Source of the DNA: Staphylococcus warneri
GTDB lineage: Bacteria; Bacillota; Bacilli; Staphylococcales; Staphylococcaceae
Reading direction: 5' to 3'
Assembly (NCBI RefSeq): GCF_900636385.1
Contig: NZ_LR134269.1
Location: 1,240,001 to 1,304,000, forward strand
Length of the DNA: 64,000 nucleotides
Part shown: positions 18,187 through 28,158 of the stretch, in pieces
Layout of the letters: each line of letters opens with the position of its first letter
Numbering within the stretch: the first letter of the stretch is position 1
The notes under the pieces: generated by a model
What the model was told of the DNA's origin: nothing
The model's input: only the letters and a program-made list of their open reading frames with translations
The model's database searches: none
Made by a program: the position numbers and the translations under genes

Positions 18187-19593
18187 ATGACACAACAAAT
18201 AGGTGTAGTAGGTTTAGCCGTAATGGGTAAAAACCTTGCATGGAATATTGAATCACGTGGTTATAGTGTATCTGTTTATAATCGTTCTAGACAAAAAACG
18301 GATGAAATGGTGGAAGAATCAAAAGGTAAAAGCATCCACCCAACATATTCTTTAGAAGAATTTGTTAATTCATTAGAAAAACCCCGTAAAATTTTATTAA
18401 TGGTTAAAGCTGGTCCTGCTACCGATGCAACAATAGATGGTTTATTACCTTTATTAGATGATGATGATATTTTAATTGATGGTGGTAATACAAACTATCA
18501 AGATACAATTCGTCGAAATAAAGCATTAGCTGAAAGTGGCGTTAATTTCATTGGTATGGGTGTATCAGGTGGTGAAGTAGGCGCTTTAACTGGTCCTTCA
18601 TTAATGCCTGGTGGTCAAGAAGCCGCTTATAATAAAGTCAGTGATATCTTAGATGCCATTGCAGCTAAAGCGCAAGATGGCGCATCTTGCGTAACATACA
18701 TTGGCCCAAATGGTGCAGGTCATTATGTGAAAATGGTTCATAACGGTATTGAATATGCAGATATGCAATTAATCGCTGAAAGTTATGCAATGATGAAAGA
18801 CTTATTAGGTATGAGTCATACTGAAATTTCTCAAACATTCAAAGATTGGAATGCTGGAGAACTCGAAAGTTACTTAATAGAAATTACTGGTGATATTTTC
18901 ACTAAATTAGATGAAAATAATGAACCTTTAGTAGAAAAAATATTAGATACTGCTGGTCAAAAAGGTACAGGTAAGTGGACTTCTATTAATGCATTAGAAT
19001 TAGGAATTCCATTAACAATTATCACTGAATCAGTATTTGCTCGTTTCATTTCATCCATTAAAGAAGAACGTGTTAACGCGTCTAAATCATTAAATGGACC
19101 ACAAGCTTCATTTGATGGTAATAAAGAAGAATTCTTAGAAAAAATCAGAAAAGCATTATATATGAGTAAGATTTGTTCTTACGCTCAAGGCTTTGCGCAA
19201 ATGAGAAAAGCGAGCGAAGATCACGAATGGAACTTAAAATTAGGTGAGCTTGCAATGATTTGGCGTGAAGGTTGTATCATTCGTGCACAATTCTTACAAA
19301 AAATTAAAGATGCTTACGATAATAATCCAGAACTTGAAAACTTATTATTAGATCCATACTTCAAAAATATTGTTACAGATTACCAAGATGCATTAAGAGA
19401 CGTCGTAGCAACAGGCGTTAAAAATGGTGTACCAACACCAGGATTCTCTGCAAGTGTGAACTACTATGATAGTTATCGTTCTGAAGATTTACCTGCTAAT
19501 CTTATCCAAGCACAACGTGACTATTTTGGTGCACATACTTATGAACGAAAAGACCGTGAAGGTGTATTCCACACACAATGGGTTGAAGATTAA
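18187..19593 (+). CDS. gnd: 6-phosphogluconate dehydrogenase, decarboxylating
   Basis: A 468-residue enzyme of the oxidative pentose phosphate pathway that converts 6-phosphogluconate to ribulose 5-phosphate with NADPH formation. The N-terminal Rossmann motif is [15 protein letters not shown]; the substrate site includes [12 protein letters not shown] and the catalytic K/N segment [19 protein letters not shown]; the C-terminal tail [16 protein letters not shown] is conserved and wraps over the partner subunit. GAGAGG precedes ATG 18187. zwf, for the first pathway step, is 4.5 kb away on the other strand. A strong terminator follows. Confidence 0.97.
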   Translation: MTQQIGVVGLAVMGKNLAWNIESRGYSVSVYNRSRQKTDEMVEESKGKSIHPTYSLEEFVNSLEKPRKILLMVKAGPATDATIDGLLPLLDDDDILIDGGNTNYQDTIRRNKALAESGVNFIGMGVSGGEVGALTGPSLMPGGQEAAYNKVSDILDAIAAKAQDGASCVTYIGPNGAGHYVKMVHNGIEYADMQLIAESYAMMKDLLGMSHTEISQTFKDWNAGELESYLIEITGDIFTKLDENNEPLVEKILDTAGQKGTGKWTSINALELGIPLTIITESVFARFISSIKEERVNASKSLNGPQASFDGNKEEFLEKIRKALYMSKICSYAQGFAQMRKASEDHEWNLKLGELAMIWREGCIIRAQFLQKIKDAYDNNPELENLLLDPYFKNIVTDYQDALRDVVATGVKNGVPTPGFSASVNYYDSYRSEDLPANLIQAQRDYFGAHTYERKDREGVFHTQWVED

Positions 19594-19614
19594 TCATACA
19601 ATGTTTTGATTTAT

Positions 19615-19648
19615 AACGTCTTACACGAAAGTGTAAGGCGTTTTTTTA
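19615..19648 (+). terminator. Intrinsic terminator after gnd
   Basis: CGTCTTACAC / GTGTAAGGCG with a GAAA tetraloop (stem arms 19617-19626 and 19631-19640, one T-G wobble) followed by seven Ts. Confidence 0.9.
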
Positions 19649-19680
19649 AGTTAATTTACCTAAGTTTTACATCAAAAATT

Positions 19681-19709
19681 TTGACCATCGCTTATATTAT
19701 CGATAAAAT
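19681..19709 (+). promoter_or_regulatory. malA promoter
   Basis: TTGACC (19681-19686), a 17-base spacer, TAAAAT (19704-19709), about 50 bases upstream of the malA start. Matches a sigma-A promoter well and sits directly after the gnd terminator. Confidence 0.7.
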
Positions 19710-19717
19710 AATTAATA

Positions 19718-19733
19718 AAGAAACCGGTTTCAT
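19718..19733 (+). promoter_or_regulatory. LacI-family operator (MalR site or cre) at malA
   Basis: The 16 bases contain a perfect 12-bp palindrome GAAACCGGTTTC (19720-19731). It fits the cre consensus WTGNAANCGNWNNCWW with one mismatch and equally the form expected for the CcpA paralogue MalR. Its position just after the predicted transcription start suits a repressor. No malR gene is in the window. Confidence 0.6.
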
Positions 19734-19761
19734 TTATAAACAATATATTAGAGGTGTACAT

Positions 19762-21411
19762 ATGATGACTAAAAATTGGTGGAAAGAAGCAGTTGCATAT
19801 CAAGTTTACCCAAGAAGTTTTAATGATAGCAATGACGATGGTATAGGGGATTTACCTGGTGTTATAGACAAGTTAGATTACTTAAAAGATTTAGGTATAG
19901 ATGTAATCTGGTTAAGCCCAATGTACAAATCGCCTAATGATGACAATGGCTATGATATTAGTGATTATCAGGCAATTATGGATGAATTTGGTACAATGGA
20001 TGACTTCGATCGATTATTAGAGGGTGTACATCAACGAGGAATGAAATTAATACTAGATTTAGTTGTAAATCATACATCTGATGAACATCCTTGGTTTATT
20101 GAATCAAAATCAAGTAAAGATAATCCTAAACGTAACTGGTACATTTGGAAAGATCCAAAACCTGATGGTTCGGAACCTAATAACTGGGAAAGTATTTTTA
20201 ATGGTTCAACATGGGAATATGATGCCAATACGGATCAATATTATTTCCATTTGTTTAGTAAAAAACAACCAGATTTAAATTGGAATAATAAAGAGGTAAG
20301 AAAAGCAGTATTCGACATGATGAATTGGTGGTTTGATAAAGGGATAGATGGATTCAGAGTTGATGCTATTACGCATATTAAGAAAACATTTGAAGCAGGT
20401 GATTTACCCGTACCAAATGGGAAAACATATGCACCGGCATTTGACGTCGATATGAATCAACCTGGTATCCAAGATTGGTTACAAGAAATGAAAGATCAAT
20501 CATTATCTAACTACGACATTATGACTGTGGGTGAAGCAAATGGCGTAACACCAGACGATGCTGATGAATGGGTCGGAGAGAAAAATGGTAAATTTAATAT
20601 GATTTTCCAATTCGAACATTTAGGACTGTGGAGTACGGGAGATTCTCAATTTGATGTCAGTGCATATAAAAATGTACTAAACCGTTGGCAAAAACGCTTA
20701 GAAGGCGTTGGCTGGAACGCACTATTTATTGAAAATCATGACCAACCAAGGCGTGTATCAACATGGGGAAATGATACCGATTACTGGTATGAATCAGCTA
20801 CAAGTCATGCAGTTGTGTATTTCCTTCAACAAGGTACACCATTTATTTATCAAGGACAGGAAATAGGAATGACTAATTATCCATTTGATAGTATAGAAAC
20901 ATTTAACGATGTAGCAGTTAAAAATGAATATCAAATCGTTAAAGAACAAGGTGGCGACGTTAATCAATTATTGGATAAATATAAAATGGAAAATAGAGAC
21001 AATTCTCGTACGCCAATGCAGTGGAATAATGAGGAAAACGCAGGCTTTACAGGTGGAAAGCCATGGTTCCCAGTAAATCCTAACTATAAAGAAATTAACG
21101 TAGCTGATCAACAAGAAGATGAGCATTCTGTATTAAATTTTTACAAATCACTCATTCAATTGAAAAAATCGGCTGATATTTACACTTACGGTCAATTTGA
21201 TTTAGTGGATGCTGATAATCCAAATATATTTGCTTATTCAAGAACACTTAACAATGATAAGGTACTCATCGTGGGTAATTTAACTGATAAAGTGAGTCAA
21301 TTAAATATTGATATCGATGTAAAACATACAGAAACATTACTTCACAATTATGATAAAGATATTAATCTAAATCAAATTGAGCCTTATGAAGCCTTTGTAT
21401 TAAAACTTTAA
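19762..21411 (+). CDS. malA: Alpha-glucosidase (oligo-1,6-glucosidase/maltase type, GH13)
   Basis: A cytoplasmic GH13 glucosidase of 549 residues that splits maltose or isomaltose-type oligosaccharides. The catalytic nucleophile is D201 in DGFRVDAITH, the acid/base E258 in TVGEANG and the third carboxylate D327 in IENHDQPR; the N-terminal WWKEAVAYQVYPRSF is typical. The start is ATG 19762 behind GAGGTG; a frame open to 19606 upstream spans the promoter and is not coding. Substrate preference (alpha-1,4 or alpha-1,6) is not decided by sequence reading. In S. aureus malR lies upstream; here gnd is the direct neighbour. Confidence 0.92.
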   Translation: MMTKNWWKEAVAYQVYPRSFNDSNDDGIGDLPGVIDKLDYLKDLGIDVIWLSPMYKSPNDDNGYDISDYQAIMDEFGTMDDFDRLLEGVHQRGMKLILDLVVNHTSDEHPWFIESKSSKDNPKRNWYIWKDPKPDGSEPNNWESIFNGSTWEYDANTDQYYFHLFSKKQPDLNWNNKEVRKAVFDMMNWWFDKGIDGFRVDAITHIKKTFEAGDLPVPNGKTYAPAFDVDMNQPGIQDWLQEMKDQSLSNYDIMTVGEANGVTPDDADEWVGEKNGKFNMIFQFEHLGLWSTGDSQFDVSAYKNVLNRWQKRLEGVGWNALFIENHDQPRRVSTWGNDTDYWYESATSHAVVYFLQQGTPFIYQGQEIGMTNYPFDSIETFNDVAVKNEYQIVKEQGGDVNQLLDKYKMENRDNSRTPMQWNNEENAGFTGGKPWFPVNPNYKEINVADQQEDEHSVLNFYKSLIQLKKSADIYTYGQFDLVDADNPNIFAYSRTLNNDKVLIVGNLTDKVSQLNIDIDVKHTETLLHNYDKDINLNQIEPYEAFVLKL

Positions 21412-21420
21412 TACAACTAA

Positions 21421-21471
21421 AAATCATGTCTACAAATATGACGCAATGTCATTCTGTAGACATGATTTTTT
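21421..21471. terminator. Bidirectional terminator between malA and the AraC/GyrI regulator
   Basis: AAATCATGTCTACA (21421-21434) pairs with TGTAGACATGATTT (21455-21468), a perfect 14-bp stem followed by Ts; the A tract on the left serves the opposing gene. Confidence 0.85.
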
Positions 21472-21478
21472 ATGTCTA

Positions 21479-22345
21479 TTATTCATTATTATAATGTTCT
21501 TGCTCAACAGGTAACCATAATTGAATTTTAGTAAAAGGATCATCAAATGAAATCTCTAAAGGATACACTTCTACGTATAAACTATTTCTTTCATATGGTA
21601 ACGTCAACTGTAGACTTGTTTCGATATAATACCAAGCCTCATTTACCGTATAATCAATTTCCCCTTGTAAATTAAACTTAGCATAGTGTCTGCCAGGTAG
21701 AAATCTACTTTCTAAATGAGCTGGATAACGCTCACTCGGTACACCTACGAAAATTTCTAACCCAGAATCTAAAGGACAACTTATAACAAATAATTCGAAT
21801 GGACTTATATCATTATAACGTCGTAACTCTTTTAAATGACCATCTAATAGCAAATCTTCTAAAAAGTCAGGAACATTAAAAGGGTTTGACAAATTCTTTG
21901 CATCGATATAGCGTGCATACCCAACTAAAGAAATATCATCTGTTTCTTCTAGTCGATAAGGATAAGGTGCTCTCTCTGTTGTTGTCAATTTAATGTATAT
22001 GCGCTCTTGCATTTTAAGTTCATCTTTTTTAGTTGACGCTTGTATTGGTGAAACGCCGTGAAAATCACTAAAATCATTTGCAAAATCATTTGAATTTGCA
22101 TATCTATACTTTTTAGCTACGTCTACCAAACGACTCGCACTATGTTTGACGTCGATAGCAGCTAGTGTTAGCTTTCTAGCTCTTGCGTACGCCTCTGGTG
22201 ATAGACCTACAATCATTTTAAATGATTGTTCAAGGTGAAAGGGAGAGAGACCAACGTAATCACTTAATTCTTGCAAATTAAACGGCTCAAGAAGACGGTC
22301 TTCAATATAAACAATTGCCTGTTGTATTTGCTTGATAACGTCCAA
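21479..22345 (-). CDS. AraC family regulator with C-terminal GyrI-like effector domain
   Basis: A 288-residue two-domain regulator. The N-terminal AraC DNA-binding domain (about 1-100) has two helix-turn-helix units: LQELSDYVGLSPFHLEQSFK and the NDFANDFSDFHGVSPIQA segment. The C-terminal half (about 115-288) resembles GyrI/SOUL-type ligand-binding domains (YARYIDAKNLSNPF, FVGVPSERYPAHLESRFLPGRHYAKF, ending in VYPLEISFDDPFTKIQLWLPV). The start is TTG 22345 with GGAGTG six bases upstream; 24 more bases of open frame have no ribosome site. Effector and targets are unknown. It is convergent with malA and downstream of zwf on the same strand. Confidence 0.85.
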   Translation of the reverse strand: MDVIKQIQQAIVYIEDRLLEPFNLQELSDYVGLSPFHLEQSFKMIVGLSPEAYARARKLTLAAIDVKHSASRLVDVAKKYRYANSNDFANDFSDFHGVSPIQASTKKDELKMQERIYIKLTTTERAPYPYRLEETDDISLVGYARYIDAKNLSNPFNVPDFLEDLLLDGHLKELRRYNDISPFELFVISCPLDSGLEIFVGVPSERYPAHLESRFLPGRHYAKFNLQGEIDYTVNEAWYYIETSLQLTLPYERNSLYVEVYPLEISFDDPFTKIQLWLPVEQEHYNNE

Positions 22346-22575
22346 AATATTCACTCCAATTATTTTCAATCATTAACTTTTATTCTACATTATTTTGTCT
22401 TAATATACACCTGAAAGCATAGCAATAAATGAATTTAATAAAAAAAGTGAACGACTACAGGTACTCAATGCTATTATAATGAACACAGTGATGAGTGCTA
22501 ATATAACTATCATTTCACATACCATATAATCATTCACTATTTGATTGATTTAATCATACATTTTATTACATCTTC

Positions 22576-24060
22576 TTATTGAATATCGTCCCACCAGTGA
22601 TTACCATCTCTACTTAATAAAAGGTCACTTTCTAACGGGCCGTTTGTACCAGAAGTATAGTTAGGGAAATCTGGTTCTACCATATTCCATTGTTCTTGAA
22701 TCGCATCAACAAATTTCCAAGTTGATTTTAATTCTTCCCAGTGTGTAAAGTTTGTTGCGTCACCTTTAAGACAATCAAATAATAGATTTTCATATGCATC
22801 GACAGTATTCATTTTATCTTGTGCACCCATCGCATAAGATAATTGTACTGGTTCAGTATCAATGCCTTGAATATTTTTCTTAGCATTTAAATGAAGTGAT
22901 ACACCTTCATTTGGTTGAATATTAATGACTAATAAATTAGAATCCAATAATTTATCTGTTTGATAGTATAAGTTCATAGGTACTTCTTTAAATTCAACTA
23001 CTACTTGAATTGTTTTAGATTTCATTCGTTTACCTGTTCGAATATAGAATGGTACGCCTGCCCATCTAAAATTATCAATAGTTAATTTACCAGACACAAA
23101 CGTTGGAGTGATAGAATCTTCAGCAACTCGATCTTCTTCACGATATGATTTTACTTCTTGACCTTCAATGACACCTCGGTCATATTGTCCACGCACAAAG
23201 TTCTTTCTCACATCTTGTGGACGTAATTGACGTAAAGATTTTAATACTTTTACTTTTTCAGCTCTAATATCTTCACTATTTAAACTGATAGGGGCTTCCA
23301 TTGCTAATAAGGCAACCATTTGTAACATATGGTTTTGAACCATGTCTTTTAAGGCACCACTAGATTCGTAATAACCACCACGATCTTCCACACCTAAAAT
23401 TTCAGAAGATGTTACTTGGATATTAGAAATATATTTATTATTCCATAGTGGTTCGAACATAGCATTAGCAAAACGTAAAACTTCAATATTTTGAACCATA
23501 TCTTTACCTAAATAGTGATCGATACGATAAATTTCTTCTTCTTTAAATGAACGTCTTATTTGGTTGTTTAATGATTCAGCTGATTTCAAGTCACTTCCAA
23601 ATGGCTTCTCTATAACAAGACGTTTAAAGCCTGAAGTATTGGTTAATCCAGATGATTTTAAATAATCTGAGATAACACCAAAGAATTGTGGAGCCATAGC
23701 AAGATAGAACAGACGATTACCTTTTAAACCGAATTGAGTATCTAACTGATTACTAAACTCTAATAATGATTGATAACTTTCTTCATCACTTACATCATGC
23801 TTGTGATAAAACACATGTTCCATGAATTCATCAATTTTATGTGTTTCCTTAACATGTGATTGGATTGACGCTTTAACTTGCTCACGGAACGTATCGTTAC
23901 TAATATCGCGGCGACCAATTCCAATAATAGCTATGTGTTCATCTAAGTTATCTTGTTGAAAAAGGTGAAAAATGGAAGGGAACAATTTACGATGACTCAA
24001 ATCACCAGTTGCTCCGAAAATTGTAATTAAACAAGGTATATGTTTTTGTTTTGTACTCAA
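22576..24060 (-). CDS. zwf: Glucose-6-phosphate 1-dehydrogenase
   Basis: A 494-residue enzyme for the first step of the oxidative pentose phosphate pathway, using NADP. The dinucleotide motif is FGATGDLSHRKLFPS near residue 14, the substrate and catalytic signature is RIDHYLGKD with the essential His, followed by NIEVLRFAN and EKPFGSDLKSA upstream. The start is TTG 24060, with GAGG 8 bases upstream; the first residues are STKQKHIPCLI. Length is family-typical. The 230 bases downstream, up to the AraC-type gene, hold no clear terminator, so read-through into that gene is possible. Confidence 0.96.
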   Translation of the reverse strand: MSTKQKHIPCLITIFGATGDLSHRKLFPSIFHLFQQDNLDEHIAIIGIGRRDISNDTFREQVKASIQSHVKETHKIDEFMEHVFYHKHDVSDEESYQSLLEFSNQLDTQFGLKGNRLFYLAMAPQFFGVISDYLKSSGLTNTSGFKRLVIEKPFGSDLKSAESLNNQIRRSFKEEEIYRIDHYLGKDMVQNIEVLRFANAMFEPLWNNKYISNIQVTSSEILGVEDRGGYYESSGALKDMVQNHMLQMVALLAMEAPISLNSEDIRAEKVKVLKSLRQLRPQDVRKNFVRGQYDRGVIEGQEVKSYREEDRVAEDSITPTFVSGKLTIDNFRWAGVPFYIRTGKRMKSKTIQVVVEFKEVPMNLYYQTDKLLDSNLLVINIQPNEGVSLHLNAKKNIQGIDTEPVQLSYAMGAQDKMNTVDAYENLLFDCLKGDATNFTHWEELKSTWKFVDAIQEQWNMVEPDFPNYTSGTNGPLESDLLLSRDGNHWWDDIQ

Positions 24061-24379
24061 GATTAAAACCTCAATTCTATAAAAAGATATATGATTGTTA
24101 TATTATATGATAAAGAAAACTTATGGTCATATAATATGCTTTGTAAAAAAGTCATAAAACGTAACTATGATTTATTTAAATGATAATCGATATTGACAAT
24201 AATTACCAAATTATTCGACTTACGTATAGCGCTACTAAATAGTGAATTTACATCAGGAATGACTAATAAGCATTAGTATTTATACTTATAATCATTCTTG
24301 TTATATATACATTTTATTTCTTATTATAAAAATTGTCATTATATATGATAAAATAAATCGAAGAGAAGGAGGTGTGAGC
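24061..24379. other. Divergent intergenic region between zwf and rnz (319 bases)
   Basis: AT-rich region with promoters for both directions. For rnz the best candidate is TTGTTA (24298-24303), an 18-base spacer and TATTAT (24322-24327). No open reading frame with a ribosome site, no strong hairpin and no tRNA is seen in it. Confidence 0.45.
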
Positions 24380-25300
24380 ATGGAAGTCACATTTTTCGGT
24401 ACTAGCGCTGGACTACCAACCAAAGAGAGAAACACACAAGCAATTGCATTAAATCTTGAACCTTATTCTAATTCAATATGGCTTTTTGATGTAGGTGAAG
24501 GCACACAACATCAAATTCTTCATCATTCGATTAAATTAGGAAAAATCGATCATATCTTTATTACACATATGCATGGTGATCATATTTTTGGACTTCCAGG
24601 ATTACTAACAAGTAGATCCTTTCAAGGTGGAGAAAATAAACCTCTCACACTCGTCGGACCTAAAGGTATTCAAAAATATATTGAAACAACATTAACTTTA
24701 TCCGAATCACATCTCAATTATCCAATTACATACATAGAGATAGACGAATCCTTAAATTATCATCATAATGGATTTATAGTACAGGCTGAAATGTTAAATC
24801 ATGGTATTAAATCTTTTGGTTATCGTATAGAAACGCCTACAACACCAGGTACTATTGATGTGGATGCACTAAAAGCAATCGGACTAGAACCTGGACCTAA
24901 ATATCAAGAAGTAAAAACAAATAATACCTTTGAATTTAATGGGAAAGTTTATCAATCTGATGAATTCAAAGGAGAGGCAAAGTCCGGACCTGTTGTCGCT
25001 ATATTTGGTGACACAAAGCCATGTCCTAATGAACACATTATAGCGAATGAAGCTGATATTATGGTACATGAAGCCACGTATATTGAAGGTGAAAAAACGC
25101 TAGCCAATAGTTATCACCATAGTCATATCGATGATGTTTTCAATTTAATTCGTCAAGCAAATGTCAAACAAAGCTTAATCACACATATGAGTAATCGCTA
25201 TACTAAAGAAGAAATCGAAAATATTGATCAGGAACTCAATGCATTAGCAGATACACCAGATTTTACTTTCGTTACTGATTTTGACTCTTTTAAAATTTAA
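24380..25300 (+). CDS. rnz: Ribonuclease Z
   Basis: A 306-residue metallo-beta-lactamase-fold endonuclease that removes the 3' trailer of tRNA precursors lacking encoded CCA. The zinc signature HMHGDH is at residues 63-68 in [15 protein letters not shown], with later ligands in [20 protein letters not shown] and SYHHSHIDD. The N-terminus [18 protein letters not shown] is diagnostic. AAGGAGGTG at 24365-24373 places the start at ATG 24380, seven bases on; GTG 24374 is too close. It works in the same maturation route as Cca (60229). Confidence 0.96.
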   Translation: MEVTFFGTSAGLPTKERNTQAIALNLEPYSNSIWLFDVGEGTQHQILHHSIKLGKIDHIFITHMHGDHIFGLPGLLTSRSFQGGENKPLTLVGPKGIQKYIETTLTLSESHLNYPITYIEIDESLNYHHNGFIVQAEMLNHGIKSFGYRIETPTTPGTIDVDALKAIGLEPGPKYQEVKTNNTFEFNGKVYQSDEFKGEAKSGPVVAIFGDTKPCPNEHIIANEADIMVHEATYIEGEKTLANSYHHSHIDDVFNLIRQANVKQSLITHMSNRYTKEEIENIDQELNALADTPDFTFVTDFDSFKI

Positions 25301-25338
25301 AACATCGCCACTGATTTATGGTCAGTGGCGATGTTTTA
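25299..25338. terminator. Bidirectional terminator between rnz and proC
   Basis: AAACATCGCCACTGA / TCAGTGGCGATGTTT with a 7-base loop, perfect pairing and flanking A and T tracts; it directly abuts both stop codons. Confidence 0.9.
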
Positions 25339-25342
25339 CTAT

Positions 25343-26155
25343 TTAATCATCTGTATTGGATAATTCAACACTTCGATTAACTGCTGCACTTAAACAATCT
25401 TCAAATACAGCAACCAAATCATATTGAGATAGGGCATCTAAACCAGCTTGTGTTGTACCGCCTTTAGATGTAATATTTTTTCTTAGTTGTTCCATGCTTA
25501 AATCAGATCGTTCAATCATCTTACTCGTTCCAATTATTAAATTACGAATAGATTCTTCAACTTGATCTTTTTCTAAACCGAGTTGCGTACCAGCTTTAAC
25601 ATATTGTTCAAATACATGGTATAAAAATGCAGGCCCGCTTCCTGTAATAGCCGTTACTTGATGTAAGTGATCTTCTGATACCTCAATGACTGAACCAAAT
25701 GCATTAATCAATTCATTCACTTCATCTTTAGCTTTAGGACCAAAATTATTTGAGAAACTAATACCTGTTACAGAATGACCTACTTGTGCATTAGTATTAG
25801 GCATAATACGAGCTAATGGATTATTAGTATTTAATTGCTCTCTTATATAATCAATGGATAAACCAGCCATAATTGAAATAAAACGATTACTATCAGTGAT
25901 TGAATCTTTAATTCTATCAGCTAAAGCTTCGAAATCATGTGGTTTCGTGCCTAAGAATACGTAATCAGCATCCTTAAGTAATGCTTCATCATCATAGCTA
26001 TAATTCACACCTAATTTTTCGGCAAAATCTTTAAGTGCCGCTTCATTCGATTTGTTTGTTAAATAAATATCATTAGGATCTAAATTATTAGAATTAATAA
26101 TGCCTGTAAAGATTGCTTGTGCCATATTGCCTGCACCATAAAATACAAGTTTCAT
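25343..26155 (-). CDS. proC: Pyrroline-5-carboxylate reductase
   Basis: A 270-residue NAD(P)H-dependent enzyme for the final step of proline synthesis. The Rossmann motif FYGAGNMAQAIFTG is at the N-terminus; the C-terminal signature VTAITGSGPAFLYHVFEQ and KNITSKGGTTQAGLDAL is complete. ATG 26155 is chosen because it is the family start (MKLVFYGAGNMA) and lies 11 bases behind AAGGTG; GTG 26164 is only two bases after that site. Single-gene unit, convergent with rnz and divergent from the SDR gene. Confidence 0.95.
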   Translation of the reverse strand: MKLVFYGAGNMAQAIFTGIINSNNLDPNDIYLTNKSNEAALKDFAEKLGVNYSYDDEALLKDADYVFLGTKPHDFEALADRIKDSITDSNRFISIMAGLSIDYIREQLNTNNPLARIMPNTNAQVGHSVTGISFSNNFGPKAKDEVNELINAFGSVIEVSEDHLHQVTAITGSGPAFLYHVFEQYVKAGTQLGLEKDQVEESIRNLIIGTSKMIERSDLSMEQLRKNITSKGGTTQAGLDALSQYDLVAVFEDCLSAAVNRSVELSNTDD

Positions 26156-26313
26156 ATACTTCACATCACCTTCATTTTAGTTATAAAATAATGATACCTT
26201 ATAAATATAACTACATAGTAACATATATTAGAAATATTCAATATTAAGTATACAATTTATCGACATTTTTATATGAAATGAGATATCTCTATATAAGAAA
26301 GAGAGTGAATACC

Positions 26314-27075
26314 ATGATAGGCCAACATTATATTGTTACAGGTGGTACAAGTGGCTTGGGATTAGATATTGTACATGAACTTATTAAAAGAGGAACTCAT
26401 GTAACCATTCTTGCACGTAACATTAAGAAGTTTCGACAAATTAATTTCGGTAGTCAATCCTCATTTGTCGATGTTATAGAATGCGATTTGCAAAATAGGC
26501 AAGACATTATTCATATTACATCTCAAATTAAAACACCTATACACGGATTGATATATAGTTCAGGATTAGGTTATTTTAAATCTATTGCTATGCATACAAC
26601 AGAAGAGATGATTGAAACATACGATGTTAACTTAATTAGTTTTAATTTACTATACAATACGATAAAGCCATATTTAGTAGATCATGCGCATGTAATTGGT
26701 ATATCTAGTCAAGCTGCATTTGTCACACAATCGCACGCTGCGCACTATGGTGCGTCTAAAGCTGCTTTTAATCAAGTTCTAAATGCACTGAGATTAGAAG
26801 AACCAAAATTACACGTCATGTCAGTAAATACGGGACCGATTGACACTCCATTTCATCAAAAAGCAGACCCATCCTTATCGTATTTCAACCAATATCGTTC
26901 AATAATGATTCATTCCAACCAACTTGCTCAACATATCGTGGAAGGTATTATTAAAGAAAAGCAAGAAATCAATGCACCTACATGGATGCATCAAATGTTA
27001 AAATTATATCAATTAGCACCAAGATTTTTGGAAAAACATTTTTCTCATTTGTTTAATAACAAAAGTAATCATTAA
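26314..27075 (+). CDS. Short-chain dehydrogenase/reductase, function unassigned
   Basis: A 253-residue classical SDR. The cofactor motif TGGTSGLGLDI is at the N-terminus, the NAG-like IYSSGLGYF follows, and the catalytic Ser (ISSQAAF) and Tyr-x3-Lys (YGASKAAF) are in place; VNTGPIDTPF is the usual PG region. The start is ATG 26314 behind GAGAGTG, since the open frame upstream (from 26278) has no ribosome site. Substrate is not predictable; a 3-oxoacyl or sepiapterin-type reductase is possible. It sits alone between proC (divergent) and the aldo/keto reductase (convergent). Confidence 0.85.
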   Translation: MIGQHYIVTGGTSGLGLDIVHELIKRGTHVTILARNIKKFRQINFGSQSSFVDVIECDLQNRQDIIHITSQIKTPIHGLIYSSGLGYFKSIAMHTTEEMIETYDVNLISFNLLYNTIKPYLVDHAHVIGISSQAAFVTQSHAAHYGASKAAFNQVLNALRLEEPKLHVMSVNTGPIDTPFHQKADPSLSYFNQYRSIMIHSNQLAQHIVEGIIKEKQEINAPTWMHQMLKLYQLAPRFLEKHFSHLFNNKSNH

Positions 27076-27116
27076 TTATAAGTGTTTGATAGAATCAGAA
27101 AACAAATTATATTACA

Positions 27117-27154
27117 AAAGCCACTAAATGAATTATCGTCATTTAATGGCTTTT
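27117..27154. terminator. Bidirectional terminator between the SDR and aldo/keto reductase genes
   Basis: AAAAGCCACTAAATGA (27117-27132) pairs with TCATTTAATGGCTTTT (27139-27154) with one mismatch and a 6-base loop. Confidence 0.85.
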
Positions 27155-27167
27155 CCTATATCTATTA

Positions 27168-28076
27168 TTATTTTAAATGTTGTGTATACTGTAAATCTTT
27201 GACGCGTTCTCTAGACGCTTTAATTTGATCTAAACTTACATCTTTATAATAATTTTCAACATTTTCTTCTAGTTGTTCTACGCTACTTGCACCTACGATG
27301 ATAGAGCCTAAAGCATCATGTGAAGTGAGATAATTAAATGATAGCGCAGTTAGATTACTTTCAATTTCTTTAACAGAAGCAATCGTTTCACCTAATTCAT
27401 CTTGTGTATAGTCGAATATACCATCAGCGAATTTTTTATCTAATGCTTCGTTACTATTTGACGTTAATAAACCTTTAAATACAGGTCCACGTGCTAATAC
27501 TTTAATTTGCTTTTCATGTATGTCATCTAATAAGCTTTCAGGTCGATTATCAATGAGGTTAAATTGAGACATTAATGTTTCAATTTGACTATGTTTTAAA
27601 TAATAATCAATCACATTTGGACGAATAGATGAAATACCATATGCGCGAATGATACCTTCTTGTTTTAACTCATCAAACGCACTTATTGTTTCATCTAATG
27701 GATCATCAATAGTACCACCATGTAATTGATATAAATCAATATGATCTAAACCTAAACGTTGTAATGAGCCTTTCACACCTTCTTTAATATGTTTTTTTGA
27801 AGGATCCCATGTGATACTGCCATCTTCAGTTAATCGGTTACCAACTTTAGTGCCAATAACTATATCATCACGATTTTGATATCTTTTTAATGCTTTACCA
27901 ACGATTTCTTCATTAATACCTTGGTCATACATATCAGCCGTATCAAAATAAGTAATACCATTTTCAATTGCACTTTCAATTATCGGTTGTGCAGTTTTAT
28001 AATCTGTACCTAAACTCATACAACCTAATCCTAATTCTGAAATTTCTATACCACTTTTCAAGATATTCTTTTGCAT
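27168..28076 (-). CDS. Aldo/keto reductase
   Basis: A 302-residue NADPH-dependent reductase of the AKR superfamily (TIM barrel). The catalytic tetrad is visible as Asp and Tyr in FDTADMYDQGINEE, Lys in IGTKVGN and His in LYQLHGG. The C-terminal cofactor block SIIVGASSVEQLEENV is conserved. The start is ATG 28076 with AAAGGAG upstream. The physiological substrate is unknown; similar staphylococcal proteins are annotated as general stress or oxidoreductase proteins. Divergent from nudF. Confidence 0.88.
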   Translation of the reverse strand: MQKNILKSGIEISELGLGCMSLGTDYKTAQPIIESAIENGITYFDTADMYDQGINEEIVGKALKRYQNRDDIVIGTKVGNRLTEDGSITWDPSKKHIKEGVKGSLQRLGLDHIDLYQLHGGTIDDPLDETISAFDELKQEGIIRAYGISSIRPNVIDYYLKHSQIETLMSQFNLIDNRPESLLDDIHEKQIKVLARGPVFKGLLTSNSNEALDKKFADGIFDYTQDELGETIASVKEIESNLTALSFNYLTSHDALGSIIVGASSVEQLEENVENYYKDVSLDQIKASRERVKDLQYTQHLK

Positions 28077-28158
28077 GTATTTTCTCCTTTCGATACACTT
28101 TAACTAACGCATTCAGTTTATCAATTTATTAAAACATTTAAAAGGAACGTGATTATAA

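Noticed and set aside
19606..19761. Upstream extension of malA
   Set aside because: It would run through the gnd terminator, the malA promoter and the operator; ATG 19762 has a ribosome site and gives the family length of 549.
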